Source: DAIQRJ01 sp963708795
GTDB taxonomy: Bacteria > Actinomycetota > Actinomycetes > Propionibacteriales > DAIQRJ01
Length of the DNA: 64,000 nt
Assembly: GCA_963708795.1 (NCBI GenBank)
Contig: CAVPUH010000006.1
Span: 248,001-312,000 of the forward strand
Direction of reading: 5' to 3'
How positions within the stretch are numbered: the stretch's first letter is position 1; every line of letters begins with the position of its first letter. Shown piece by piece: positions 1 to 9,280 of the stretch. A program made the position numbers and the translations under genes. The notes under the pieces are model-generated. The model worked only from the letters and a program-made list of their open reading frames with translations, was not told where the DNA came from and did not search any database.

Positions 1-1
1 G

Positions 2-820
2 CGCGCCCAACGGGGCACGGTCCGCACGCTCGGGCTCGACCCGGTGCGTGATCGGGCAGCGCTCCTCCCCCGGATCGGCGTCATGCCACAGGCCGGCGGC
101 GCCTGGTCGGCAGTACGCGCCGGCGAGATGCTCGCCCACCTGGCCACCTTCTACCGGCACCCGCTCGACACCGGCATGCTCGCGGAGCGCCTCGGGCTCG
201 ACGAGTTCGAGCGCATTCCGTACCGGCGCCTCTCCGGCGGCGCCAAGCAGCGGCTGGGGCTCGCGATGGCGTTGATCGGACGGCCTGAGCTCGTGTTCGT
301 GGACGAGCCGACGGCCGGACTCGATCCGCACATCCGGCGCGACGTGTGGGATCTCCTGACCGAACTCCGTGACGACGGGGTCACCGTCGTGCTCACCACG
401 CATCTCATCGACGAGGCCGAGCGTCTGGCCGACACCGTGCACGTCATCGACCACGGCCGATTGATCGCCACCGGCAGTCCGGCCGACCTCGTCAGCCGGC
501 CGTCCCAGCTGTCGGGGCCGGCGGCTCCGGCCGTACGGATGACCGCGGCCTTCTCGGGCCTCATGGACCTCGATCGGCTGCGCGTCGCACTTCCCGGGTT
601 GCACGTCCGGGTCCCGGCCGGGACGCCGGCCGACCCCACGGGTGGCGACCGCGTCCGGGCGATCGAGCTCGTCGGCCCGATCACACCGGACGCCGTCGTC
701 GCGCTGGCCACCTGCGCGGCACAGGCGGATCTGCTCGTGGTCGACCTCCGCGTGGACGACGGACGTCGCACCCTCGAGGACGTGTTCCTCGACCTGACCC
801 GCGCGGAGGCGACCACGTGA
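2..820 (+). CDS. ABC transporter ATP-binding protein, 5' end cut by window edge
   Basis: This is the cytoplasmic ATPase of a two-gene drug/lipid-type exporter. The frame is open to the left edge: in-frame residues before the first GTG (position 44) continue the ATPase fold, so the Walker A part lies outside the window. Visible are the Q-loop (GVMPQAGG), the signature LSGGAKQR, the Walker B/D-loop LVFVDEPTAGLD and the switch histidine in TTHLIDEAERL. The roughly 100-residue C-terminal extension after the nucleotide-binding domain is usual for the ABC-2 exporter ATPases. Its stop overlaps the GTG of the permease by 4 nt, so the two are translationally coupled. The exported substrate cannot be read from the sequence. 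An exporter pair of this kind just upstream of ctaA is a common actinobacterial arrangement. Confidence 0.93.
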   Translation, partial: RAQRGTVRTLGLDPVRDRAALLPRIGVMPQAGGAWSAVRAGEMLAHLATFYRHPLDTGMLAERLGLDEFERIPYRRLSGGAKQRLGLAMALIGRPELVFVDEPTAGLDPHIRRDVWDLLTELRDDGVTVVLTTHLIDEAERLADTVHVIDHGRLIATGSPADLVSRPSQLSGPAAPAVRMTAAFSGLMDLDRLRVALPGLHVRVPAGTPADPTGGDRVRAIELVGPITPDAVVALATCAAQADLLVVDLRVDDGRRTLEDVFLDLTRAEATT

Positions 821-1608
821 CCGCCGACGCCTCGCTCGGTCGAGGCCGCTTCACTCCGCAACCCGGGGCCGCCACGCTGCCGTCGATGGTGCGCAGCCAG
901 GCCGCGATGGAGTTCCGGCTGCTGCTCCGCAACGGGGAACAGATCGTCCTGGCGCTGGTCATACCGTTGCTGGCGTTGCTCGGTGGTGCCTTCGCCGCCG
1001 ACCGGCTCGACCTCGGTGGCCGGCATCCGCTGGCGATGCTCACCCCGGGTGTGATCGCGCTGGCCATCCTGTCCACGTCCTTCACCTCGCTCGCGATCGC
1101 GACCGGCTTCGAGCGCCGGTACGGAGTGCTGAAGCAGCTCGGCGTCACGCCACTCCCACGCACCGGTTTGCTCGCCGGGAAGGTCTTGAGCCTGCTCGCG
1201 GTCCAGGTCGTCCAGATCGCTGTCATCTGCGGTGTCGCGGCGCTGCTCGGATGGCGGCCGGTCCTCACACCGGTGTCGGTGCTCGCCGCGATCGTGCTGT
1301 GGTGGGCCGGGTGCGCCGCGTTCGCCGCGTGGGCGCTCTTCCTCGCGGGCACCCTGCGGGCGGAGGCCACGCTGGCGCTGGCCAACCTCGTCTTCGTGCT
1401 CCTCCTCGTCGGAGGTGCCGTGCTGGTCCCGGCCGCGTCGTACGGCCCCGCGGCGGGAGTGCTCCGTGCGCTGCCGTCCGGCGCGCTCGCCAGCGGACTG
1501 CGGGACGCACTCGCACTCGGTCGGGTCGACGGAGCGGCAATCGTGATCCTGCTCGCGTGGGCCGTGGTGGGCGCGGTCGCGACCAGCTTGACGTTCCGAT
1601 GGGAGTGA
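817..1608 (+). CDS. ABC-2 type transporter permease
   Basis: This is the membrane subunit partnering the ATPase before it (GTGA overlap). The 263-residue protein has a short cytoplasmic N-terminus, then about six hydrophobic segments, the first around residues 45-65 (IVLALVIPLLALLGG). It carries the ABC-2 pattern of a cytoplasmic segment GFERRYGVLKQLGVTPL between membrane spans, which is typical of this permease family. It ends a few bases into the alternative start codons of ctaA (1599-1614), so the three genes look like one transcription unit. Substrate unknown. Confidence 0.92.
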   Translation: MTADASLGRGRFTPQPGAATLPSMVRSQAAMEFRLLLRNGEQIVLALVIPLLALLGGAFAADRLDLGGRHPLAMLTPGVIALAILSTSFTSLAIATGFERRYGVLKQLGVTPLPRTGLLAGKVLSLLAVQVVQIAVICGVAALLGWRPVLTPVSVLAAIVLWWAGCAAFAAWALFLAGTLRAEATLALANLVFVLLLVGGAVLVPAASYGPAAGVLRALPSGALASGLRDALALGRVDGAAIVILLAWAVVGAVATSLTFRWE

Positions 1609-2574
1609 CACCCGTGTCCGCGGGGGCAGCTACCGCGGCGCCGACGACAGGGGCCGCGGGCTCCGAATCCCACACATCCGAGCCGTCGCGCACAGGAGGG
1701 GGCGGGCGACCGCTCGCCTTCCTCGCCTGGGCCACCCTGATCGCGAACGTGGTGATCGTCGTGACCGGCGGCGCCGTCCGGCTCACGGCATCCGGACTCG
1801 GCTGCCCCACCTGGCCGGAATGCAGCACCGGGGCCTTCATCGCGCATCCGTCGCTGGGCATCCACGGCGCCATCGAGTTCGGGAACCGGCTGCTCACCTT
1901 CGTCCTGGTCGGCATCGTGCTGGCCACGTTCGTCGTGGCGTGGTTCGTCCGCCGCCCGAGCCGGGCCGACCGGACAGTGCGCTGGCTCACGGTGGCCGTC
2001 GCGCTCACCATCCCGCTGCAGGCCGTGCTCGGCGGCATCACGGTGTTGACGCATCTCAACCCGTGGGTCGTGTCCGCGCACTTCCTCTTCTCGATGGCGA
2101 TCATCGCGCTCTGCACGGTCCTCGTGCGGCGGGTGGCCTGGCCGAGCCTGCGCACACGCGAGCCGCTCGACGTCGGTCCGGCTCTCCGGGTGGCTGCCGG
2201 GCGTCGTCACCGCGCTCGTTCTGGCCGCGGGCACGGTCGTCACCGGCAGCGGGCCCCACGCCGGCGATCTGGACGCGAAGCGAAACGGACTGTCCCCGGC
2301 TGCGGTCAGCCAGTTGCACGCCGACCTGGTCTTCCTGCTGCTCGGCGTGACCATCGGGGCGCTCCTCGTCGGCCGGGCGGCCGACCGCGCGTGGGTCACG
2401 AGGGCCGCGCTCGTGCTGCTCGTGGTCGAGTCCGTCCAGGCCGTGATCGGATTCGTCCAGTACTTCACCGGACTCCCCCTCGCACTCGTCAACCTGCACA
2501 TGCTGGGTGCGGCGCTCCTCACCGCCGCGGCCACCGACCTCGTGCTGTGGGCGCGACGCGGGAGCGGTCGGTGA
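1605..2574 (+). CDS. ctaA: Haem A synthase CtaA (COX15), frameshifted in this sequence
   Basis: CtaA oxidises haem O to haem A for cytochrome c oxidase and works in the membrane with CtaB (encoded at 28993-29994). The N-terminal half (from GTG 1605, or ATG 1599 / GTG 1614) shows TGGAVRLTASGLGCPTW and the conserved cysteine pair of the first outer loop (GCPTWPEC), then EFGNR and SAHFLFSM. Around 2175 the protein jumps to the next frame, where the second half continues with GTVVTGSGPHAGD, a hallmark of the family, and ends at TGA 2572-2574. One extra base, for example a G at 2175/2176, explains the break; corrected length is about 320 residues, normal for actinobacteria. The downstream MMPL gene starts at GTG 2571, overlapping the stop. 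Because this enzyme is needed for aa3 oxidase, a sequencing error is likelier than real loss. Confidence 0.85.
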
Positions 2575-4838
2575 GCACCGACCACACCGGGTCCGCGCAG
2601 CCGAGCGGGGCGAGCCAGCGCGCGGGCCGCCACGCCGCCGCGCGGCTGAGCAGCCTCGAACGGCTCGGTCGAACGTGCGCGCGGCACGCTCGCTGGTTCG
2701 GCGGCGTCTGGCTGGTGGTCACGATCCTCGCCTTCGCGATCAGCACCGGTGCCTTCGGAAACCCGTCCCTGTTCGAGAAGCTGAGTTCCGGGAATCCGTC
2801 GGTGCCAGGCGATGCGCAGACGGCGAGCGAGATCCTCGACGCCGACACGAAGGGCGGCGACACCCTGTCCGGCCTCGTGGACGACATCGACCCGGCGTCG
2901 GCGTCCGTGCGATCCGCGGTCACGGCCGCCGTGAGCGATCTGACGGCCATCGACGGCGTGTTCGCGGTGCAGAATCCGTTCGGCACCAGCCCGGCGGCCA
3001 AGGCGCTCGTGTCGGACGATGGGCGCGCGGTCCTCGTTCCGGTGACCCTCGAGAAGGGCCTGACGAAGAACCAGCAGACCGAGGCCGAAACGGCGGTCGA
3101 TGCCCGGTTCGACCAACTCGAAACGGCGATCCCCGGTAGTTCGGTCTCCATCGGCGGGATCACACCGCTGGTCGACGCCATCACCTCGCAGGTGGAGACC
3201 GACCTGCGAGTCGGCGAGAGCATCGCACTGCCGGTGAGCCTGTTGGTGATGACGATCGTGTTCGGCGGGTTCCTGGCCGCCGGCATGCCGATCATCGGGG
3301 CGATCGCGTCCATCGCGGGCGCCCTGCTCTCGCTGTACGGCTTCGTCCACGTCATCACCCTCGACGCGACGGTCGTCAACGTCGTGACCATCCTCGGGCT
3401 GGGTCTGTGCATCGACTACGGGCTGCTGACGGTCAGCCGCTACCGGGAGGAGATCCGCCGGGGCGGCGCGCTGGCCGATCGCGACCCGACGAAGGACGAG
3501 GTCATCGAGGCCGTCGGGCGGACAGTGGGTTCGGCCGGTCGTACGGTGATGTTCTCCGCGATCACCGTGGCGATCTCGCTGTGCGGCATGCTGCTGTTCC
3601 AGGCGAACATCCTGCGTGCGTTGGGTGCCGCCGGCATCAGTGTGGTGCTCGTCGCGCTGCTGGTCGCGCTGACGTTCGTCCCGGCGATGATCGCACTGGG
3701 CGGCCGCAAACTCGCCAAGCCCGGTTCACTGAACCGCGTGCCCGGACTGCGCCGCGCACTCCGCGCGTTCGGCGACGTGCCACCGCCCGTCGGAGTCTTC
3801 TCCAGGCTCACCCGGTTCGTGCAGCGGGTGCCGTGGCTGGCCGCGTTGATCGTCGTCCTCGCCCTCGCCTGTCTCGCCCTGCCCGTCCGTCACCTGCGGC
3901 TGACCGCCTCGGGTGCCGAACTCCTGCCGGTCGACAACCCGGCTCGGGTCACGGCTGAGCAGATCGACCAGCGTTTTCCTGCGCTCCGTACGCCTGATGT
4001 CCAGGTCGTGACGACCGCCACGCCGTCCCAGGCGCGGGCGTGGGCGGACGGCCTGGCCGGCAATCCGGCTGTGAGTCAGGTGGTCGGCGTGACGACGACC
4101 GGCGACGACCGGGTCGTCTCGCTGCGAACCAGCGACGGCCCGATGGGCGACCAGACCCGACAACTGGTGGAGGACCTGCGCGCATCGCCACCACCGGGGC
4201 AGAGTTGGGTGGGCGGGCAGGCGGCCCACGTGCTCGACTTCGACGCCGCGATCAAGGCACGCGCACCCTGGGCCATCGGGCTGGTGGCGCTGGCGACGTT
4301 CTCGCTGCTCTTCCTCATGACGGGCTCGGTGGTGATCCCGCTGAAGGCCCTGTTCTGCAACATCGTGTCGCTCGGCGCGAGCCTCGGCGTCCTGGTCTGG
4401 GTGTTCCAGGACGGCCATCTCACCGGGCTGCTCGACTTTGCTCCGGTGGGCGGCATCGAGGTGACCGTCCCTGTCCTGATGCTGGCGTTCGCGTTCGGCT
4501 TGGCGATGGACTACGAGGTCTTCCTGCTGGCCCGGATCCTCGAGCACCACCGGGCCGGGGAGAACACGAACGATGCCGTGGCGAACGGTCTGCAGGCCAC
4601 CGGCCGGATCATCACCTGTGCGGCGCTGCTCGTGGTGATCGTGTTCAGCGGTTTCGTGGCCGGCCAGTTGCTCGTCATCAAGGAGACGGGCACGGCCCTC
4701 GCCGTCGCGGTGGCGGTCGACGCGACACTCGTTCGCCTCATCCTGGTTCCCGCTTCGATGACGCTGCTGGGTAGCGCGAACTGGTGGGCGCCCGGTCCGC
4801 TGCGCCGGCTGCACAACCGGATCGGGGTCCAGCACTGA
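2571..4838 (+). CDS. MMPL/RND family transporter
   Basis: A 755-residue membrane transporter of the MMPL branch of the RND superfamily, whose members export lipids or drugs using the proton gradient. The sequence shows the two-fold RND layout: a transmembrane helix near residue 45, an extracellular domain, a helix bundle carrying GLGLCIDYGLLTVSRYREE, then a second copy with AFAFGLAMDYEVFLLARILEHH. The paired Asp-Tyr in each half (GLxxDY) is the proton-relay signature. It starts at GTG 2571, overlapping the ctaA stop. An open frame also runs in from ctaA, but that is a product of the ctaA frameshift. Substrate unknown; mycobacterial relatives move surface lipids. Confidence 0.92.
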   Translation: MSTDHTGSAQPSGASQRAGRHAAARLSSLERLGRTCARHARWFGGVWLVVTILAFAISTGAFGNPSLFEKLSSGNPSVPGDAQTASEILDADTKGGDTLSGLVDDIDPASASVRSAVTAAVSDLTAIDGVFAVQNPFGTSPAAKALVSDDGRAVLVPVTLEKGLTKNQQTEAETAVDARFDQLETAIPGSSVSIGGITPLVDAITSQVETDLRVGESIALPVSLLVMTIVFGGFLAAGMPIIGAIASIAGALLSLYGFVHVITLDATVVNVVTILGLGLCIDYGLLTVSRYREEIRRGGALADRDPTKDEVIEAVGRTVGSAGRTVMFSAITVAISLCGMLLFQANILRALGAAGISVVLVALLVALTFVPAMIALGGRKLAKPGSLNRVPGLRRALRAFGDVPPPVGVFSRLTRFVQRVPWLAALIVVLALACLALPVRHLRLTASGAELLPVDNPARVTAEQIDQRFPALRTPDVQVVTTATPSQARAWADGLAGNPAVSQVVGVTTTGDDRVVSLRTSDGPMGDQTRQLVEDLRASPPPGQSWVGGQAAHVLDFDAAIKARAPWAIGLVALATFSLLFLMTGSVVIPLKALFCNIVSLGASLGVLVWVFQDGHLTGLLDFAPVGGIEVTVPVLMLAFAFGLAMDYEVFLLARILEHHRAGENTNDAVANGLQATGRIITCAALLVVIVFSGFVAGQLLVIKETGTALAVAVAVDATLVRLILVPASMTLLGSANWWAPGPLRRLHNRIGVQH

Positions 4839-5603
4839 CGTTCGTCTCGAGAACCACGGGAATGCGGGCGGCCGGCCGCACCGAGTCCGACGCGAGACTG
4901 CAGAACCCCGCGGTCGTCGGCACCCAGAACCGCGGGGTTCTGCAGTTCGAGCGCTGGCGGTACCGGCTCCTACGCTCTCGACGTGGACATTCGGCTTCGT
5001 GCAGGCCAGCCCGGGGACGGCTGATATCGACGGCCGTCGATCGAGCTGACCGCGACCTCGTCCCGCAGGGTCTCGTGATCAGGTCGGGGCTCGTGTGTCC
5101 GTACTGCCCGCCGCCGCCCGCCTCCACCGTGGCGGCTGCTTGGCCTTGCGGTCCGGCGGCGTCGTGCCACTCGCGGCTGCTTCCGACTCGCGGGTGCCCA
5201 CGATCAGTTCGTGGCGGTCGAGGCTCTCCGCGACGTTCGGACACGGACCGAGATCGGGTATCGAGCGATGGTCCACCAGGCCTCCCGAGGTGGGTTGTGG
5301 TCGAGCCGCCACGGTGACACGGCACGCGCCCCTGCGGATGGGACGGGATCCACCTGTTATGGGCTTGAATCCTTGGCCGGAAGCGCGTTGCGCAATCGTT
5401 ACCTACGCAGCGATACGTGCCGTCTACACAGCGTGGAACCTCGGCAGCGCATCACGCCGCCGCGGACCCGCAGTCGACAAGTCCGCACGCTGGCGACAGA
5501 GTTGCGAGCGTGTCGCCGGCACCAGAGCGAATCCGTTCCATCGAGGTCCCGTGCCGTCGTCGCCTCACCGATGCTCTTCTCCTGAACTGCTGAAGGGCCG
5601 ACC
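4839..5603. other. 765-bp gap without a convincing gene
   Basis: No reading frame here combines a good start, high GC at third codon positions and a recognisable fold. The gap holds the perfect inverted repeat at 4897-4946. There is also a leaderless-style signal, TACGCT at 4971-4976 followed 6 nt later by GTG 4983, whose frame stops after 13 codons. The short peptide (VDIRLRAGQPGDG) resembles the first strand of a GNAT acetyltransferase, so a decayed or frameshifted acetyltransferase is possible but unproven. The last 30 bases carry the Shine-Dalgarno-like GAAGGG of the next gene. Confidence 0.5.
4897..4946. repeat. Perfect inverted repeat, 18-bp arms, 14-nt loop
   Basis: The arm CTGCAGAACCCCGCGGT (4898-4914) is repeated as its exact reverse complement at 4929-4945, and A4897/T4946 add one more pair. 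It lies 59 nt after the MMPL stop. No U-tract follows, so if it ends transcription it is not a classical intrinsic terminator. It could also be a small extragenic palindromic repeat. Confidence 0.7.
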
Positions 5604-6428
5604 ATGAATCTCGTCTGGGCCGCACTGATCCTCCTCGTCGCGGTGGCCGCGTCCGTCACCGTGATGCTGCTGGTCAGAAGGCGAGCACCGGCAGGTAGCC
5701 GCTTTGCCGACGGCGACCGGGCCTCCGGTGTGTTCGGAGTCCTCGCCACGGGTTTCTCCGTGCTCGTCGGCTTTCTGATCTTCCTGGCGTTCTCCTCCTA
5801 CGACCAGGCCCGAACGGGAGCCGAGACGGAGGCGACGATCGTCGCCCAGCAGGTTCAGACCGCCCAATTCATGCCGAGGCCCACCTCTGACGAACTCACG
5901 GGTGAACTCGTCTGCTACGCCCGCTCCGTCGTCGGCATCGAGTGGAACGGGCTGGATTCGGGCGCCGGGGCGAACGCCATCAACCCGTGGGGAGCCGCGA
6001 TGTTCCACTCCATGTCGCAGGCACACCCGGAGACCTTCGCCGAGCAGTCTGCCTACGGCCGGTGGATGGATCAGACGGCCCAGCGTGAGCAGGCGCGGGT
6101 GGACCGCATCCACGGGGCGGAAGGAATCGTGCCCCTGCCGCTGTGGCTGGTGCTGATCGTCATCTCCCTGGTGATCTTCGTGTTCATGCTGTTCTTCGCC
6201 GACATCGCCGAGGCCGCCACGACGCAGGGCATGCTCATGGGAAGTGTGGCCGCGATCATCACCCTGCTTCTTCTGCTCCTGCTGTTCTTCGACCACCCGC
6301 ACGGTAGCGGCGTCGGCCGGCTGGAGCCGACCGCCATGACCCGGACCGTGCACCTCATCGACGCTCAACTCGAGGTCGCGGGCGTCAAGGTCGACCCGCC
6401 CTGCGCGGCCGACGGCAGGCCACGTTGA
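5604..6428 (+). CDS. DUF4239-like membrane protein
   Basis: A 274-residue membrane protein of unknown function. Helices are predicted at residues 4-24, about 45-65 (VLATGFSVLVGFLIFLAFSSY), and a pair near the C-terminus (LPLWLVLIVISLVIFVFMLFF and a Leu-rich segment), with an extracellular or cytoplasmic loop of about 100 residues between. The stretch VLVGFLIFLAFSSYDQARTGAETEATIVAQQ matches the DUF4239 (bestrophin-like) pattern of a helix followed by Y-x-x-x-R and an acidic helix. The start ATG has GAAGGGCC 5-11 nt upstream. It stands alone between the gap and a convergent methyltransferase gene. Confidence 0.75.
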   Translation: MNLVWAALILLVAVAASVTVMLLVRRRAPAGSRFADGDRASGVFGVLATGFSVLVGFLIFLAFSSYDQARTGAETEATIVAQQVQTAQFMPRPTSDELTGELVCYARSVVGIEWNGLDSGAGANAINPWGAAMFHSMSQAHPETFAEQSAYGRWMDQTAQREQARVDRIHGAEGIVPLPLWLVLIVISLVIFVFMLFFADIAEAATTQGMLMGSVAAIITLLLLLLLFFDHPHGSGVGRLEPTAMTRTVHLIDAQLEVAGVKVDPPCAADGRPR

Positions 6429-6489
6429 CCACGGCTGCGCGGCTTGGATCGAGGCGGGTACGACCGTGGCGTCGTTTCGGCAGCCGACG

Positions 6490-7326
6490 TCAGGTGCGCG
6501 GAGCGAGAACCGCGTAGTACCCGGGAATCCGTTCGGGCTCGGTCGATCCCCTCAACGGAATGGTGTCGATCACGGTCGGCCCGTCGACGATCAATTCCCA
6601 CGTCGCAGAATCAAAGCTCGCCGACCGCTCGGTCGGGCCGAAGTGGCCGGGCTGTGGGAGATCTCTGATGGCACGTTCCAATGGATCGGGAATCCACCGC
6701 GGTGTCGCGCCGAGGTTGGTCAGGTACTTCAATCCGCTCCCGCGAAAATCCGTCTCGGCCAGGAAAACGCGTCCGGTGGCGCCGGTGAGTGGAAGAAGAT
6801 TTCGCGCCAGTTCGATACGGGCCCCCGAATCCAGGATGTGGAACACCCCACGCACGAAGACGTTCGCCGGCGCGCACTCCGAGGCCAGCCCGGCAGTGGC
6901 GCCGGGTTCGGTCGCGTCCAGCGGTCGGAATTCGACGGCCGACGAATCGGCCGATTCGGCCTTCGCCACCTCGATGGCGCTCGGTGAGAGATCGATCCCG
7001 ATCACCGACCGGAACATCGGTGCGAGCTGCCTCGTGAATCGGCCGTTCCCGCAGCCGACATCGATGATGGGCAGGGAGGTGTCGAGATGCGCCTGCAGCA
7101 CGGGAAGGTAGGTCTGCATCTCGCCGAGATCGCCGGCGTCCCAGAGCACGTCGCCGTCGACCCCCGTCGCGTTGATCGACGACCAGTAACGCTCCCAGCC
7201 TGCCGTCAGGTCCTTCGGCGCCCGACGACTGAGCCACGCCACTCGCGGGGCGAGGAGGGCTCGCGACAGAGCGCCTCGGCTCCCGCTCGAGCGCTGTCCC
7301 CGTCCGGACGGCTGCTCGGTCACCAC
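6490..7326 (-). CDS. Class I SAM-dependent methyltransferase
   Basis: A 278-residue cytoplasmic protein with the Rossmann methyltransferase core. Motif I is IIDVGCGNGRFT (around residue 90) and is followed by VIGIDLSPSAIEVAK, the acidic residue that binds the SAM ribose. Motif-II-like acidic residues sit in FRPLDATEPG, and NVFVRGVFHIL fits the post-II strand. The Arg-rich N-terminal 40 residues are outside the fold. The substrate cannot be inferred. It ends convergent with the DUF4239 protein and lies one base downstream of the GGDEF-EAL gene on the same strand, so it may be cotranscribed with it. Confidence 0.88.
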   Translation of the reverse strand: MVTEQPSGRGQRSSGSRGALSRALLAPRVAWLSRRAPKDLTAGWERYWSSINATGVDGDVLWDAGDLGEMQTYLPVLQAHLDTSLPIIDVGCGNGRFTRQLAPMFRSVIGIDLSPSAIEVAKAESADSSAVEFRPLDATEPGATAGLASECAPANVFVRGVFHILDSGARIELARNLLPLTGATGRVFLAETDFRGSGLKYLTNLGATPRWIPDPLERAIRDLPQPGHFGPTERSASFDSATWELIVDGPTVIDTIPLRGSTEPERIPGYYAVLAPRT

Positions 7327-7327
7327 G

Positions 7328-8863
7328 TCAGGCCCGGGGCCCGATGTGCCGGTACGTCAGCATATGTGTCATTTTCTCCAGCCCGACCGGCGGGCTGAAA
7401 TAGTAACCTTGGCCATAACCGCAGCCTATCTCCTCGAGTCGACCCAATTGAGCGGCTGTCTCGATTCCTTCGACTACTGCGCGTAATCCCACGGATTCGA
7501 TGAGTCGCAGGATCGAGGCGACGAACGCGACCTGCCTCGCGTCATGGGCAAGATCTCCGATGAGTGACTGATCGACCTTGACCGTATCGATCGGCAATCG
7601 GCGAAGGTAGCTGATGGACGAGTAACCCGTCCCGAAGTCGTCGATTTCGATGCCCAACCCCAACTCCTTCAAGGCGATCAGTGCGTCCAAACCCAGGAGG
7701 TCGTCGGTCATCATGCTCGTCTCGGATATCTCGACCGCGAGTTGACGGGCCGGAACCTCGAATTCTTCCAGGACGCCGGCAATGTGGAGAGCCATTCCAC
7801 GGGATCTCAACTCGACCGGCGACAGGTTCACGTGCAATTGGAAGGTGTGATCCCCGATCTCGGTCCGCCAGTCCCGCAACTGCGCGACGGCGGCCCGGAT
7901 CGTCCAGTGCCCCACATCGACGATGTGGCCGCTGTCTTCGGCGATCGGGATGAAGTCGGCGGGCATCAGCACACCGCGCGTGGGATGCATCCACCGCACC
8001 AACGCCTCGGCCCCGACCAGTTCGGCGGTGCCGAGATGAACGATCGGCTGGTAATGCAGCACCAGTTGCCCGTCCGCGATGGCGGCGCCGAGCTCTGATG
8101 CGAGCTCGAGCCGGTCGTTGGCCGCATGGTGCATTTCCGGCTGGAAGACCGCGATCTTGCCGCGTCCGTTTGCTTTCGCTGCGTACATCGCGGTGTCGGC
8201 ATCGCGCAGGAGATGCTCGGCGCTCTGCCCCTTCTGGCCGACGCACACTCCGATACTCGCCCCGGTCCACACGGTTCGGTCGCCGAGCACGAACGGTGCC
8301 TGTAGTTCTGCGAGCGCTCGCTCGGCCACCCGAAGCGCGTCGCCCTCCCCGACGTCCGGGGTGAGGATCGCGAACTCGTCGCCCCCGAGCCGCGCGACGG
8401 TGTCGGTCTCCCGCACGACGCTGGTCAACCGTCGCGCGACTTCGACCAGGATTCGATCACCAGCGTTGTGACCCATGCTGTCGTTGATCGTCTTGAACTT
8501 GTCGAGGTCCAGCAGCACGACGGACGGCGGCCGGCCCCCGCGCTCCGCGCGCGCTCCAGCCTGTCTGATGCGGTCGCCCAGCAGGGTCCGATTCCCCAGC
8601 CCGGTCAGCGCATCGCTCAGGGCCATCCGTTCGAGCGCGACTCTGGCCTGATCCAGGGCCATCGTGCGCTCGGCGACGCGCTGTTCCAATGACTGCGTGA
8701 TGAGGTCGAGTTCCTCGGCCAACAGATTGATGCCCGTGATGACCGCGTCGACGGAATCTCTCGCCTCCGACGGCTCCAACCGCGCCTTCAGGTTCCCGGA
8801 GGCGAGTCGGACGATCAGGTCGACCAGCGCGTCCAATCGTGAGTCGTCATATTCCTGACTCAT
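7328..8863 (-). CDS. GGDEF-EAL cyclic-di-GMP enzyme
   Basis: A 511-residue dual-domain protein for making and/or breaking cyclic di-GMP. From ATG 8863 it has a HAMP-like segment (about residues 10-55), a coiled-coil linker, a GGDEF domain and an EAL domain. The active site GGDEF (160-164) is intact and is preceded at the correct spacing by an inhibitory-site RxxD (RETD, 151-154). The phosphodiesterase signature EALVRW (from 286) and the later metal-binding IDDFGTGYSS are intact, so both activities are possible. No transmembrane segment is visible. Its start overlaps the end of the STAS-like gene by 17 nt, which suggests the partner controls it. An upstream in-frame start at 8959 lies inside that partner gene and is unlikely. 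Confidence 0.93.
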   Translation of the reverse strand: MSQEYDDSRLDALVDLIVRLASGNLKARLEPSEARDSVDAVITGINLLAEELDLITQSLEQRVAERTMALDQARVALERMALSDALTGLGNRTLLGDRIRQAGARAERGGRPPSVVLLDLDKFKTINDSMGHNAGDRILVEVARRLTSVVRETDTVARLGGDEFAILTPDVGEGDALRVAERALAELQAPFVLGDRTVWTGASIGVCVGQKGQSAEHLLRDADTAMYAAKANGRGKIAVFQPEMHHAANDRLELASELGAAIADGQLVLHYQPIVHLGTAELVGAEALVRWMHPTRGVLMPADFIPIAEDSGHIVDVGHWTIRAAVAQLRDWRTEIGDHTFQLHVNLSPVELRSRGMALHIAGVLEEFEVPARQLAVEISETSMMTDDLLGLDALIALKELGLGIEIDDFGTGYSSISYLRRLPIDTVKVDQSLIGDLAHDARQVAFVASILRLIESVGLRAVVEGIETAAQLGRLEEIGCGYGQGYYFSPPVGLEKMTHMLTYRHIGPRA

Positions 8864-9236
8864 CTTGTCCCTCGCGGAGAAAGGACATGGCGCGCGTGCG
8901 ATCTGTGAAGAACCTGGTGGGGCACGGCACCGCGCTGACCCCGAGCGTGAAGTTGGCAATCACCCGATCGACGGGCGAACTGCCGAGGAGCGCAATCCTC
9001 GAGGCCGCACACGGCTGACCGAACACCGCTCGCGCACCACGAGCCACGGACTTCGTGGTGGCCATGTCGACGAGCATGGGCCGGCGCACGTCACCGCACA
9101 TCGTGTTGACGTCGTCGAATGCCTGCTGGGCAGCCGCGCCGGTGATGTCCGCGCCACGCGGCCACACCAGAATGACCACCCCTTCTGCATCGATCGTCAA
9201 CGACTCGTACGGGCTGCTTTCCGACGGCTCGCTCAT
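8847..9236 (-). CDS. STAS/SEC14-like small regulatory protein
   Basis: A 129-residue soluble protein. The pattern of a strand (EGVVILVWPRGADI), then a helix (AAQQAFDDVNTM), then a strand ending in DMATTKSVARGAR resembles STAS or anti-sigma-antagonist folds. The C-terminus, TRFFTDRTRAMSFLREG, is the typical final helix of actinobacterial STAS/SEC14-like proteins. The 3' end overlaps the start of the GGDEF-EAL gene by 17 nt, so the two proteins are made together and the small one probably senses or partners the c-di-GMP enzyme. No phosphorylatable serine can be assigned with confidence. Confidence 0.65.
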   Translation of the reverse strand: MSEPSESSPYESLTIDAEGVVILVWPRGADITGAAAQQAFDDVNTMCGDVRRPMLVDMATTKSVARGARAVFGQPCAASRIALLGSSPVDRVIANFTLGVSAVPCPTRFFTDRTRAMSFLREGQDESGI

Positions 9237-9280
9237 ATCGACCGACTCCCTGAATCACGGGTGTGCATCTTCGAGCGACT

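Noticed and set aside
1251..4838. A single 1,195-residue ctaA-MMPL fusion protein
   Set aside because: The middle part (about 2180-2570) is Arg/Gly/Pro-rich out-of-frame translation. The real ctaA half continues in the next frame, and MMPL has its own GTG start.
4983..5024. Start of a GNAT acetyltransferase (VDIRLRAGQPGDG) with a leaderless -10 box
   Set aside because: Only 13 codons remain open and no later GNAT motif could be found in any frame; kept as a possibility within the gap entry.
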